A stretch of 33,835 bases of DNA, from NCBI RefSeq assembly GCF_946221155.1, contig NZ_CAMIAN010000020.1, positions 1-33,835 on the forward strand, given 5' to 3'. The stretch is from an uncultured Corynebacterium sp. (GTDB taxonomy: Bacteria > Actinomycetota > Actinomycetes > Mycobacteriales > Mycobacteriaceae). A program made the translations under genes and the position numbers. The notes below the pieces were generated by a model, which was given only the letters and a program-made list of their open reading frames with translations, did no database searches and was not told where the DNA came from. How positions within the stretch are numbered: the stretch's first letter is position 1; each line of letters opens with the position of its first letter. This document shows positions 8,025 through 16,050 of the stretch, piece by piece.

Positions 8025-8717
8025 CTAACCCCGCACAACCTTCACGGTCACGCCGCCGAAAATCGACAGCCCGCGGATCAGCAGCAGGGGAGCGTCCTCC
8101 GGCAAGCTATTCGGGTGGATCGCACCGTTTTCCACCACCAGCTCGTTGCCGCCGAAAATGCCTAGGCCGCCCATATCAACGCGCACACCCTCCGGCACCA
8201 GCACATCCGCGCCACCAAAGCAGCTATTCAGCCACAGTGTGGTCACCGGATTGCTAAACCGGGATTCCCTCAGGTCAAAGTCCGAACCGCCGAAGATATT
8301 GAAGTTCCAGTGAGCCTTCGGCACCTGCCACGCCGCCTTCGTCACCCCGCCGAATATCGCTAGGCTGAAGCCCGTCTCGGAGCCCCCGCCGGTCACCAGC
8401 GACCGCGACCGTGCAAGTACCATCTGGCGGTGACGTTCGGCGTCCGAAGCCTGGTGAGCAGCCCACTCCGCCTCACTCGGCGCGCGGTGCGCAACCGCAG
8501 TGCTCGCGCCAGGTCCAAACAGCAAACCCGCAGGCTCGTCCACCAGATCGTCCAGCAAGTCCACTAACTCGCTACGCTGGGTCGCAGCATGCGCTTGGCC
8601 CGACCTCTCGTCGAACTCCGAGATGTTCAGCTGACCGTTGGACATTGCCCTGGACAGCGCGTCCACGGTGGCGGATCGTTCCTGGTCGGTACAGCGCTTG
8701 TCCTTGTACTCGCTCAT
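8025..8717 (-). CDS. DUF1707 domain protein with LiaF-like C-terminal region
   Basis: This 230-residue protein starts with a DUF1707 domain (about 6-60), recognisable by CTDQERSATVDALSRAMSNG and the following EFDERSGQAHAA. The C-terminal half contains repeated IFGG/CFGG turns (FNIFGG, NSCFGG, LGIFGG, LSIFGG), as in the beta-helical C-terminal domain of LiaF-like 'cell-wall-active antibiotic response' proteins. No signal peptide or membrane segment is evident. On the minus strand TAGGGT (8724-8729) lies 6 nt before the ATG, so the mRNA is probably leaderless. It is divergent from the small gene at 8745. A role in envelope stress is only suggested by family. Confidence 0.85.
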   Translation of the reverse strand: MSEYKDKRCTDQERSATVDALSRAMSNGQLNISEFDERSGQAHAATQRSELVDLLDDLVDEPAGLLFGPGASTAVAHRAPSEAEWAAHQASDAERHRQMVLARSRSLVTGGGSETGFSLAIFGGVTKAAWQVPKAHWNFNIFGGSDFDLRESRFSNPVTTLWLNSCFGGADVLVPEGVRVDMGGLGIFGGNELVVENGAIHPNSLPEDAPLLLIRGLSIFGGVTVKVVRG

Positions 8718-8722
8718 GGTTT

Positions 8723-8729
8723 TACCCTA
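8723..8729. promoter_or_regulatory. Overlapping divergent -10 elements
   Basis: TACCCT on the plus strand (8723-8728) and TAGGGT on the minus strand (8724-8729) overlap almost completely. The minus element is 6 nt from the DUF1707 ATG. The plus element would place a transcript start close to the AAAGGAG ribosome site of the gene at 8745. This suggests a bidirectional promoter, inferred from sequence only. Confidence 0.4.
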
Positions 8730-8744
8730 CTAAAGGAGTCCCCC

Positions 8745-9137
8745 ATTCTCTCCCCATACCGCGTAAATCTGGACTGGCTCTGGGGCACGCCACCCGGCAA
8801 CGACGGCACGCCCGCCACTGTTCGCGCCACTCTTTTTGGTAATGACGCCCACTCTTCAGCCGAAGCCTGGCTCCGTACCCTCTCGGCGGACGAGGACGGC
8901 CGGCGGGGTGAGGGAGGCTGGGGCGCCGAACTGGTCAACCCCGACGACACGACTGGCCCTGCGCTGGTGGACATCACCTCCGCCGGCGAGGACGTGGCCG
9001 ACGGAATCGAGGACGGCACTCAGAACCTCTACGAGTTCCTAGCCGAACGAGTCGCCCGTGCCGAACGCGACGAGGCTGGCGAACCCCACGGCGCCAGCGA
9101 GCTAACCGTGGAGTGGCGCGAGCTGCCGCGCACCTAA
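8745..9137 (+). CDS. Conserved-looking small acidic hypothetical protein, apparent ATT start
   Basis: I do not recognise this family. The reading frame ends at TAA 9135-9137 and gives 130 residues when begun at ATT 8745. That codon lies 6 nt after a strong AAAGGAG ribosome site at 8732-8738. No ATG, GTG or TTG exists in frame near this site: upstream ones lie inside the antisense DUF1707 gene, and the next downstream GTG (about 8967) would remove most of the protein. The protein is acidic and soluble-looking, with no transmembrane segment, and begins with LSPYRVNLDWLWGTPPG. Codon use is like that of the neighbouring core genes, which supports real coding. A sequencing error or another rare start (CTG 8769) is possible. 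Confidence 0.65.
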   Translation: MLSPYRVNLDWLWGTPPGNDGTPATVRATLFGNDAHSSAEAWLRTLSADEDGRRGEGGWGAELVNPDDTTGPALVDITSAGEDVADGIEDGTQNLYEFLAERVARAERDEAGEPHGASELTVEWRELPRT

Positions 9138-9153
9138 AGCATCTAGCTCGCCG

Positions 9154-9591
9154 TTACTTGTCGTTGTCCTCCAACGGGCCGAGCTCCGCGACCAGAACCT
9201 CCTGGGCTACCTTCATTGCCGACAGGGCAGCGGGTGCGCCGCAGTAGCCGGAAGCGTGGATGATCGCCTCCGTGATCTCCGTGCGTGTCAGGCCGTTCTC
9301 CAGCGCGCCGCGGACGTGCCCGCGCAGCTCCTCAGTTGCACGCAGTGCCACCAGCATGCCGATGTTCAGCAGGCTGCGGTCGCGGCGGGCCAGGCCGTCG
9401 CGGGTCCACACGGATCCCCACACGGTCTCGGTGACGTGCTTCTGCAGCGCCTCGCCATCGGAGCCAGCGTTGCGCTCCAGGGCGGCATCCACGAATGCAT
9501 CACCCATGACTTCCCGGCGGACCTGAATGCCCGCCTCAAAACGCTTGTCGTCGGTAGCCGGATTCTCGTTTGCGGCGTTTTTGCTGGTCAT
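9154..9591 (-). CDS. Carboxymuconolactone decarboxylase (CMD/PcaC-like) family protein
   Basis: The 145-residue protein matches the CMD fold along its whole length. Seen: ETVWGSVWTRDGLARRDRSL (about 55-74), the EELRGH segment with H92, the ENGLTRTEI stretch and a C-terminal YCGAPAA (116-122). These are typical of 4-carboxymuconolactone decarboxylase, which converts 4-carboxymuconolactone to beta-ketoadipate enol-lactone. No other beta-ketoadipate pathway gene is present in the window, so the pathway role is uncertain. AGGAG lies about 10 nt before the ATG. It sits 45 bp downstream of the IclR regulator on the same strand and is probably co-transcribed with it. Family is firm, substrate is not. 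Confidence 0.85.
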   Translation of the reverse strand: MTSKNAANENPATDDKRFEAGIQVRREVMGDAFVDAALERNAGSDGEALQKHVTETVWGSVWTRDGLARRDRSLLNIGMLVALRATEELRGHVRGALENGLTRTEITEAIIHASGYCGAPAALSAMKVAQEVLVAELGPLEDNDK

Positions 9592-9636
9592 GGTTGGGAT
9601 TCTCCTAAGGTATCGGGGCTCTAAAAATTTTTTCTG

Positions 9637-10371
9637 TTACTTCCGCAGCAGGTTCTCCAGCTGGCGGGCGGATTCCTTCAGATCCGTGCCGAACTTCTCT
9701 GCCGGATGCTCACCCATGCGGGCCACGGGGCCGGAGATAGAAAGGCAGGCAATCACCGTTCGGTTCTGCGCGTCCGCCCCGAAGACCGGCACGGAGGCCG
9801 AAGCTAGGGAAGGGTCGCGCTCGGCGGAGGATTCTGCGATCCCTTCGTCGGCGATCTTCTCCAAGTCCTCGCGCGTGTACGCGGCGTCCGGCAAAACCTG
9901 GTTCTGGAACGCCTCCGGCGCATAGGCGACCAACAATTTAGCTGCGGAGCCGGCAGATAGCGTCATCCGGTGGCCCACCGGTACCGTATCCCGCAGGCCG
10001 GTGGCAGGTTCGGCATTGGCGATGCACACGCGCTCCATCCCGGAGAGGCGATATAGCTGCACGGACTCGCCCGTCTTTGCCATGAGGTCGGGCAGGATGA
10101 ACTCTGCGGCGTCCTCAAGACGAGAAGAGGTAGACGGCGCCATCTCGGACAGGGCCGGGCCAGTGACCCACGCACCGTCCACCCCGCGCTCGATCAACCG
10201 GTGCTTCTCCAGCGCGACGGCGATACGGTGCGCAGTGGCGCGCGGTAGGCCGGTGATGGCGCACAGATCGGAAAGGTTGCGAGGTTCTGCTGCGATGACC
10301 GTTAAAATGAAGATCGCACGGTCCAAAACTTGAATGCCGCTTGTTGCGGGAATTTCCGTATTGTGTCCCAT
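9637..10371 (-). CDS. ltbR: IclR-family transcriptional regulator of leuCD (LtbR-like)
   Basis: This 244-residue protein has an N-terminal winged helix-turn-helix (about 17-65, with LSDLCAITGLPRATAHRI) and an IclR effector-binding domain (about 80-240). It is divergent from leuC across 58 bp, the arrangement known for LtbR, which represses leucine and tryptophan biosynthesis genes in C. glutamicum. A 30-bp near-palindrome in the gap (10381-10410) is the obvious operator and would allow autoregulation. On the minus strand TAGTAT or TATAGT lies 6-8 nt from the ATG, suggesting a leaderless transcript. The CMD-family gene follows in the same direction. Regulator family is certain; the ltbR name rests on synteny. 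Confidence 0.9.
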   Translation of the reverse strand: MGHNTEIPATSGIQVLDRAIFILTVIAAEPRNLSDLCAITGLPRATAHRIAVALEKHRLIERGVDGAWVTGPALSEMAPSTSSRLEDAAEFILPDLMAKTGESVQLYRLSGMERVCIANAEPATGLRDTVPVGHRMTLSAGSAAKLLVAYAPEAFQNQVLPDAAYTREDLEKIADEGIAESSAERDPSLASASVPVFGADAQNRTVIACLSISGPVARMGEHPAEKFGTDLKESARQLENLLRK

Positions 10372-10380
10372 GATTTGATA

Positions 10381-10410
10381 CTATACATTCCATCCAGTGG
10401 AACTGTATAG
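10381..10410. promoter_or_regulatory. ltbR/leuC divergent operator-promoter palindrome
   Basis: The 30-bp segment has arms CTATACATTCCA and TGGAACTGTATAG, which are reverse complements apart from one inserted base. The inner TTCCA-n5-TGGAA resembles the symmetrical sites bound by IclR-family dimers. Outer TATAC/GTATAG parts overlap the likely -10 regions of both genes, so a bound regulator would block both promoters. Confidence 0.65.
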
Positions 10411-10429
10411 CGGACACAGAGGAGAGACC

Positions 10430-11851
10430 GTGACGAACCAACCCTTAACCCTCGCGGAGAAAGTCTGGCGCGACCACATCGTCGCAGCCGGAGAAAACGG
10501 CGGCCCCGACCTGCTGTACATCGACCTGCACCTGGTACACGAAGTTACCTCGCCCCAGGCATTCGACGGCCTGCGCCAGGCCGGCCGCAAGGTTCGCCGC
10601 CCGGACCTGACCATCGCCACCGAGGACCACAACGTTCCCACCGTTGGAGTGAAGAGCGGCGACCTGCAGGAAATCCAGGAGCCCACTAGCCGACTGCAGG
10701 TCTCCACCCTGCGCGATAATGCCAAAGAGTTCGGCATTCGCCTCCACTCCATGGGCGACATTGAACAGGGCATCGTCCACACCGTTGGACCGCAGCTGGG
10801 CTTGACCCAGCCCGGCATGACCGTCGTCTGCGGCGACTCGCACACCTCCACCCACGGCGCGTTTGGATCTATCGCCATGGGCATCGGCACCAGCGAGGTC
10901 GAGCACGTGCTGGCCACCCAGACCCTGCCGCTGAAGCCCTTCAAGACCATGGCCATCGAGGTCTCCGGCGAACTGCAGCCAGGCGTGACCTCCAAGGATC
11001 TGATCCTGGCCATCATCGCCAAGATCGGCACCGGCGGCGGCCAAGGGCACATCATCGAATACCGCGGCGAGGCCATCGAAAAGCTGTCCATGGAAGCCCG
11101 CATGACCATGTGCAACATGTCCATCGAGGCCGGCGCCCGCGCGGGCATGATCGCCCCCGACCAGACCACCTTTGATTACCTCGAAGGCCGCCCGCACGCG
11201 CCGAAGGGTGAGGGCTGGGACGCAGCCGTGGAGTACTGGAAGTCCCTGCGCACCGATGACGACGCACAGTTCGACACCGTCGTCCACATCGACGGCTCTG
11301 CACTGACCCCCTTCGTTACCTGGGGCACCAACCCCGGCCAGGGCCTGCCGCTGGCGGAATCCATCCCGCAGCTGGAGGACTTCACCAACGATAACGACCG
11401 CCTCGCCGCCGAGCGCGCCATGGAGTACATGGACCTGAAGCCGGGCACCCCGCTTCGCGATATCAAGATCGACACGGTCTTCCTCGGCTCCTGCACAAAC
11501 TCCCGCATCGAGGACCTGCGCGCCGCCGCGGAAGTCGTCAAGGGTCGCACCGTTGCCGACGGCACGCGCATGATCGTTGTTCCTTCCTCCACGCGGGTGA
11601 AGATGCAAGCGGAAGAAGAGGGGCTCGATCAAATCTTTATTGACGCCGGGGCGGAGTGGCGCACTGCAGGTTGCTCCATGTGCCTCGGAATGAACCCGGA
11701 CCAGCTTGCTCCGGGCGAGCGTTCGGCCTCCACCTCCAACCGAAACTTCGAAGGCCGCCAGGGCAAGGGCGGGCGTACGCACCTGGTCTCCCCGCCAGTT
11801 GCCGCCGCCACCGCCGTGACGGGCCACCTTGCAGGCCCGGCGGATCTGTAA
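10430..11851 (+). CDS. leuC: 3-isopropylmalate dehydratase large subunit
   Basis: LeuC with LeuD isomerises 2-isopropylmalate to 3-isopropylmalate in leucine biosynthesis. With the GTG start at 10430 the protein has 473 residues, near the usual length. The start follows AGAGGAGAG. A longer frame from 10397 would begin inside the operator and is less likely. The [4Fe-4S] ligands are visible as C355 (in GSCTN), C415 and C418 (in GCSMC). CGDSHTSTHGAFG and SNRNFEGRQG are aconitase-family signatures. It is divergent from the IclR regulator and followed 104 bp later by leuD. Repression by that regulator is expected. Very confident. Confidence 0.98.
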   Translation: MTNQPLTLAEKVWRDHIVAAGENGGPDLLYIDLHLVHEVTSPQAFDGLRQAGRKVRRPDLTIATEDHNVPTVGVKSGDLQEIQEPTSRLQVSTLRDNAKEFGIRLHSMGDIEQGIVHTVGPQLGLTQPGMTVVCGDSHTSTHGAFGSIAMGIGTSEVEHVLATQTLPLKPFKTMAIEVSGELQPGVTSKDLILAIIAKIGTGGGQGHIIEYRGEAIEKLSMEARMTMCNMSIEAGARAGMIAPDQTTFDYLEGRPHAPKGEGWDAAVEYWKSLRTDDDAQFDTVVHIDGSALTPFVTWGTNPGQGLPLAESIPQLEDFTNDNDRLAAERAMEYMDLKPGTPLRDIKIDTVFLGSCTNSRIEDLRAAAEVVKGRTVADGTRMIVVPSSTRVKMQAEEEGLDQIFIDAGAEWRTAGCSMCLGMNPDQLAPGERSASTSNRNFEGRQGKGGRTHLVSPPVAAATAVTGHLAGPADL

Positions 11852-11955
11852 AGCGACCGCTAGAAACCCGTACAAGACCCGCCCAAAATTTTTTCGAGCC
11901 TCCCCTCCAGCGACCTAAGCCGCAGGTGGGGGAGCGGAAAGCAGAAGAGAACACC

Positions 11956-12552
11956 ATGGAAAAGTTCAACACACACACTGGCGTGGCGGCACCGCTGAAC
12001 CGCTCTAACGTCGACACCGACCAGATCATCCCCGCTGTCTACCTGAAGCGCGTGACCCGTACCGGCTTTGAGGACGGCCTGTTCGCCGGCTGGCGTAAGG
12101 ACCCGGAGTTCGTTCTGAACCAGGAGCCCTACAAAAACGCCTCCGTGCTGGTGGCCGGCCCGGATTTCGGCACCGGCTCTTCCCGCGAGCACGCCGTCTG
12201 GGCACTGATGGATTACGGCTTCCGCGTAGTTCTTTCTTCCCGTTTCGCGGACATCTTCCGCGGCAACTCGGGCAAGGCCGGCCTGCTGGCGGCACAGATG
12301 GAACAGAGCGACATCGAGCTGATCTGGAAGCTGTTGGAACAGCAGCCGGGCGCGGAAATCACCGTGAACCTTGAAGACCGCACCGTCACCCTGGGCACCC
12401 ACACCTTCGGCTTCGACGTGGACGACTACACCCGCTGGCGCCTGATGGAGGGCCTGGACGATATCGGCCTGACCCTGCGCAACGAAGAGGCCATCCAGGC
12501 CTTCGAATCCCAGCGCGCCAGCTTCAAGCCGCGCACCATTCCCGCCGGCTAG
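11956..12552 (+). CDS. leuD: 3-isopropylmalate dehydratase small subunit
   Basis: The 198-residue LeuD swivel domain completes the isopropylmalate isomerase. Seen: an N-terminal MEKFNTHTGVAAPL, NVDTDQIIP, the substrate-binding GSSREHA motif (74-80) and FADIFRGNSGKAGLL, all diagnostic of LeuD. ATG 11956 follows a purine-rich AGAAGAGA. It is probably in one operon with leuC. The 104-bp spacer contains a C-rich/G-rich pair (CTCCCC near 11902 and GGGGGAG near 11927) that could form a weak stem. Its stop lies 3 bp from the stop of the converging Nudix gene, so the two transcripts must overlap or share a terminator inside coding DNA. Confidence 0.98.
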   Translation: MEKFNTHTGVAAPLNRSNVDTDQIIPAVYLKRVTRTGFEDGLFAGWRKDPEFVLNQEPYKNASVLVAGPDFGTGSSREHAVWALMDYGFRVVLSSRFADIFRGNSGKAGLLAAQMEQSDIELIWKLLEQQPGAEITVNLEDRTVTLGTHTFGFDVDDYTRWRLMEGLDDIGLTLRNEEAIQAFESQRASFKPRTIPAG

Positions 12553-12555
12553 CGC

Positions 12556-13584
12556 CTACTTAACGGCCAGCGGGCTGGCCAGGTAATCCAGCCCCAGCAG
12601 CTTATCCCCGGCGAAGTGCAGCACCCAGGTGCTGGACTTCTTCACGCGCATATCCTCAATCTCCACGTCGTGCTCGCCCGCAATGCGGGCCAGCACACCA
12701 GGGATCACCGTGCCCTGTGCAACAACCATGGAGACAGGTGCGGCCGTGGCGGCGTGGAACGCATCTACCGCTGCATCCGCATCGGCAGCCCACCCGGCAT
12801 CGCCCAGGTTGGCGTCAAAAGTAACTTCCAACCCTAGATCCTGAGCAATCGGCGCGGCCGTGTGCTCGCAACGCACCGGCACGGCCGAAGAAATCGTCTC
12901 CGGGCGGTAGCCCGACAGCTCAGAGACCAGCAGCTCCGCCTGGCGGCGGCCCTTCTTGCTCAAGGGGCGCAGGTCATCGTCGCCGGCCCACCCCTCGCGG
13001 GCGTGTGCCTTCGCGTGGCGCACGTACAACACGCGGCGGTCGCAACCCAGCTTCAGCACGCCCATGGCGGCATCCACGACCTTCAGGTCGGCCTCGTAGC
13101 TCAGCAGCTCCTTGGCCTCCTCCGGGGAAACCCAGCGCAGCTCATCGGACTCGTCATTCGGCTGGAACTCGCCGGAAAGGTGCTGGGCAGTCCAGTAATA
13201 AACCACCTTCGTGCGCGAACCAACGGGGTAGTGGACATAGCCCAAAACCCAGCCCAGGCGCACGCTGAAGCCGGTCTCCTCCCAGATCTCGCGTATGGCA
13301 GTACCCGGCAGATTCTCGCCCGGATCAACCTTGCCCTTCGGCAGTGACCAGTCGTCGTAGCGGGGACGGTGAATGATCGCGATCTCCACCTCCGTGGACT
13401 CGGGGGAGTTAGGGGTGGAGGCGGCGGCGTCCGAAGAAAAGCGCCAAATAACCGCACCCGCGGCGAAGGTCGGGCGGGCGAATTCCTCGCTAGGGCGGGA
13501 TCCGATGCGGGTCACATGGCCCTGATCGTGCCGCGACATGGCCAGGGACGTAGAAAGATCGCCAGTTCCTGTGTGAGTGATCAC
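12556..13584 (-). CDS. mutT1: Nudix hydrolase fused to a histidine-phosphatase domain (MutT1 type)
   Basis: The 342-residue protein has two domains. A Nudix box with G84, E90 and REIWEETG (98-105) lies in the N-terminal half. The C-terminal half (about 183-340) is a histidine-phosphatase fold, with VLYVRHAKA around R189-H190 and PLSKKGRRQAELL. This matches actinobacterial MutT1, which removes oxidised nucleotides such as 8-oxo-(d)GTP and its diphosphate. Where many histidine phosphatases have a second catalytic His before Gly, this one reads VVAQGTVIP (Q290). The start is GTG 13582-13584, with AAAGGG rather far upstream. An ATG at codon 16 (near 13539) is an alternative without a clear ribosome site. 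The exact substrate is inferred from family. Confidence 0.87.
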   Translation of the reverse strand: MITHTGTGDLSTSLAMSRHDQGHVTRIGSRPSEEFARPTFAAGAVIWRFSSDAAASTPNSPESTEVEIAIIHRPRYDDWSLPKGKVDPGENLPGTAIREIWEETGFSVRLGWVLGYVHYPVGSRTKVVYYWTAQHLSGEFQPNDESDELRWVSPEEAKELLSYEADLKVVDAAMGVLKLGCDRRVLYVRHAKAHAREGWAGDDDLRPLSKKGRRQAELLVSELSGYRPETISSAVPVRCEHTAAPIAQDLGLEVTFDANLGDAGWAADADAAVDAFHAATAAPVSMVVAQGTVIPGVLARIAGEHDVEIEDMRVKKSSTWVLHFAGDKLLGLDYLASPLAVK

Positions 13585-13707
13585 TTTTAAAAGGATCCCT
13601 TTCGATAGACTATTGCCGACAATCGTATAACGAACCCAAAAGTTATACCGAACTCAGGCAAGCAGAACCCAGGCAAGCAAACAGCGCGGGCGGAAAGGCA
13701 ACAAGAG

Positions 13708-14706
13708 ATGGTGCAAGTAGCAGTGATGGGCGCAGGCTCCTGGGGCACGACGGTGGCCAAGGTTTTTGCTGACGCCGGTAACGAGGTCCGCCTCTGGGCG
13801 CGCCGCGCCGAGGTCGCCGAGGACGTGCGCGATAATCACCGAAACAGTGCCTACCTGGGGGACATCGAACTGCCAGCCGCGATGACCGGCACAACTGATC
13901 CGGCCGAGGCGCTAAACGGCGCGGAGATCGTGGTGCTGGGAGTTCCCTCGCAGTCGCTGCGCGAGAACTTGCAGAACTGGAAGGACCTCATCGGCCCAGA
14001 TGCTTCTCTGGTGAGCCTGGCCAAGGGCATCGAGCACTCCAGCGGCCTGCGGATGAGCGAGCTGGTCTCCGAGGTGGCAGACGTTCCCAGCGAGCGCGTG
14101 GCTGTGCTTACCGGCCCGAACCTGGCGCGTGAGGTGGCCCAGGGGCAGCCCGCCGCGACCGTGGTGGCCTGCACCGACATGGACCGCGCGAAGCTGATCC
14201 AGGCGGCCGTGGCCGCGCCGTACTTCCGCCCGTACACCAACACCGACGTCATCGGCTGTGAGATCGCCGGCACCTGCAAAAACGTCATCGCCCTGGCGGC
14301 GGGCATCGCCGCGGGCATGGGATTCGGCGACAATACGGCCGCCACCGTGATCACCCGCGGCCTGGCGGAAACCACCCGCCTGGCCCTGGAAGTCGGCGCC
14401 GACGCACGCACCCTCAGCGGCCTGGCTGGCATGGGTGACCTGGTTGCCACGTGTACCTCCACGCTGTCGCGCAACCGCCGCTTCGGGGAGCACCTGGGCA
14501 AGGGAGAGACACTGGAACAGGCCGCCGCGTCCACCAAGGGACAAGTTGCCGAGGGCGTGGTCAGCAGCCAGTCCGTCTCCGAACTGGCGGAGAAGGTCGG
14601 CGTGGAAATGCCCATCACCGACGCAGTCGTGGGAGTCTGCCACGAAGGTGCAGACGTGCAGCAGATAATGATGGGGCTACTCGGGCGCAGCAAGAAGGCC
14701 GAGTAG
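13708..14706 (+). CDS. gpsA: Glycerol-3-phosphate dehydrogenase [NAD(P)+]
   Basis: GpsA reduces dihydroxyacetone phosphate to sn-glycerol-3-phosphate for phospholipid synthesis. The 332-residue protein starts with the dinucleotide-binding MGAGSWGTTVA (7-17). It carries GPNLAREVA, and GTCKNVIALAAG with the catalytic K191. GFGDNTAATVITRGLAE follows, and LSGLAGMGDLVATC is the substrate-binding part. The ATG is preceded by GGAAAGG. It is divergent from the Nudix gene across 123 bp and lies upstream of ddl with an 80-bp gap. The cytosolic enzyme has the usual family length. Confidence 0.97.
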   Translation: MVQVAVMGAGSWGTTVAKVFADAGNEVRLWARRAEVAEDVRDNHRNSAYLGDIELPAAMTGTTDPAEALNGAEIVVLGVPSQSLRENLQNWKDLIGPDASLVSLAKGIEHSSGLRMSELVSEVADVPSERVAVLTGPNLAREVAQGQPAATVVACTDMDRAKLIQAAVAAPYFRPYTNTDVIGCEIAGTCKNVIALAAGIAAGMGFGDNTAATVITRGLAETTRLALEVGADARTLSGLAGMGDLVATCTSTLSRNRRFGEHLGKGETLEQAAASTKGQVAEGVVSSQSVSELAEKVGVEMPITDAVVGVCHEGADVQQIMMGLLGRSKKAE

Positions 14707-14772
14707 GCCTAAGCAGACTGGCAGTTCGGTTGAAGGGGCGGGGCGGTGAGGATGTGGCGTCATAAAAACGGC

Positions 14773-14778
14773 TAAGGT
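14773..14778 (+). promoter_or_regulatory. Candidate -10 element (TAAGGT) for ddl
   Basis: TAAGGT ends 8 nt before the GTG of ddl. It could act as a -10 for a leaderless mRNA, or its AAGG could serve as a weak ribosome site; the two readings cannot be separated by eye. Confidence 0.35.
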
Positions 14779-14786
14779 AAAAAGCC

Positions 14787-15902
14787 GTGAGTAACGAAGC
14801 CAAGAAGCACGCACGCACCACCGTCGCCGTCCTGTACGGCGGCCAGTCGACTGAGCACTCCGTATCCTGCATTAGCGCAGGCGCGGTGATTGACCACCTG
14901 GACCCGGAGATTTATGACGTGGTTCCCGTGGGGATCACCGAGTCCGGCGCTTGGGTGCCCGGGACGACCGACACCTCGCAGCTGCGCGCCGACGGGCGGG
15001 ACATGCCGCGCGTGGAAGACGGGGGCGTGCACGTACAGCTGACGTTCGGCGGTGCTGGCTCTGGCGCTAGCACGGACACGGCCGGAGAGATGTGCTACGT
15101 GACCGGCCCGCAAGCGGGCGAAGTATTTGCGCAGGTGGATGTTGTTTTCCCGGTGCTGCACGGCATGAACGGCGAGGACGGCACCGTGCAGGGCGTGCTG
15201 GATCTGGCTGGCGTGCGGTACGTCGGCAACGGCGTGCTGGCTTCGGCGGCGGGCATGGATAAGGACTTCACCAAGCGACTGGCGCGCGAGGCGGGCATCC
15301 CTGTGGGTGAGGAGCTGATCCTGTTCCAGCCGCGCGAGCTGATGGCCGAAGAGAAGGAGCGGCTGGGGCTGCCCGTGTTCGTGAAGCCCGCGCGCGGCGG
15401 ATCCAGCATTGGCATCTCCAAGGTGGACAGCTGGGAAGATCTCGATGCCGCTGTTGACCTGGCCTTTTCCCACGACAATAAGGTGATCGTGGAGGCCATG
15501 ATCCACGGTGCCGAGGTCGAGTGCGGTGTGCTGCAGCACGCGGATGGCTCGATCGTGTCTTCTGTTCCGGCGATGCTGAATGGCACTGAGGATGGTGACG
15601 AAGGGTTCTATGGTTTTGACGCCAAGTATGTCGACTCCACCGTTTCCGCCACCATCCCGGCGCCGCTACCTGCGGAGACGATCAAGGAGATCCGGCAACT
15701 GGCCATTCGCACGTTCAACGCGCTGGGGTGCGACGGCATTGCGCGCGTGGACTTCTTTGCGACGGAGAACGGACCCGTGCTGAACGAGATCAACACGATG
15801 CCTGGATTTACGCCTATCTCGATGTATCCGAAGATGTTCGCCGCTGAAGGTGTGAGCTTCGGCGACCTGGTCAGCGCGCTGATCGCCCGCGCCCTGGCCT
15901 AG
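14787..15902 (+). CDS. ddl: D-alanine--D-alanine ligase
   Basis: Ddl makes D-Ala-D-Ala for peptidoglycan precursors using ATP. The 371-residue protein shows VAVLYGGQSTEHSVS at the N-terminus and VFPVLHGMNGEDGTVQG. It has the ATP-grasp loop KPARGGSSIGISKV near 196-209, and NEINTMPGFTPISMYPKMF near the C-terminus with the metal-binding E and N. The GTG start fits the N-terminal end of the family. gpsA lies upstream, as is common in actinobacteria. After the stop there is a 443-bp gap with repeats. Confidence 0.97.
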   Translation: MSNEAKKHARTTVAVLYGGQSTEHSVSCISAGAVIDHLDPEIYDVVPVGITESGAWVPGTTDTSQLRADGRDMPRVEDGGVHVQLTFGGAGSGASTDTAGEMCYVTGPQAGEVFAQVDVVFPVLHGMNGEDGTVQGVLDLAGVRYVGNGVLASAAGMDKDFTKRLAREAGIPVGEELILFQPRELMAEEKERLGLPVFVKPARGGSSIGISKVDSWEDLDAAVDLAFSHDNKVIVEAMIHGAEVECGVLQHADGSIVSSVPAMLNGTEDGDEGFYGFDAKYVDSTVSATIPAPLPAETIKEIRQLAIRTFNALGCDGIARVDFFATENGPVLNEINTMPGFTPISMYPKMFAAEGVSFGDLVSALIARALA

Positions 15903-16050
15903 TTGGGTTGCTGGCTCTGGCTGGCTGCACCGTGGCTTTAGCAGGCTGGCTCTGGCCCCGCGGAGTGCTGCTTTTCGCCAGCTGCGGGGATGGATTCCCG
16001 TTCTGACGACATCGGGGCTGGGATGTGCCCATTACCAGCCTGCGCGGGGG

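Noticed and set aside
8589..8744. Upstream extension of the 8745 gene to an ATG at 8589
   Set aside because: Would lie fully antisense to the DUF1707 coding start and has no ribosome site, while AAAGGAG sits just before 8745.
10397..10429. Longer leuC start at ATG 10397
   Set aside because: It falls inside the operator palindrome and -10 region, adds non-homologous residues, and GTG 10430 has the ribosome site.
10445..11875. Long open frame (476 codons) antisense to leuC
   Set aside because: High-GC codon bias leaves the opposite frame open; leuC is a clear full-length match and the antisense product resembles no protein.
11880..11940. Terminator or attenuator between leuC and leuD
   Set aside because: The C-rich/G-rich pairing is imperfect, no T-run follows and leuD must be expressed with leuC.
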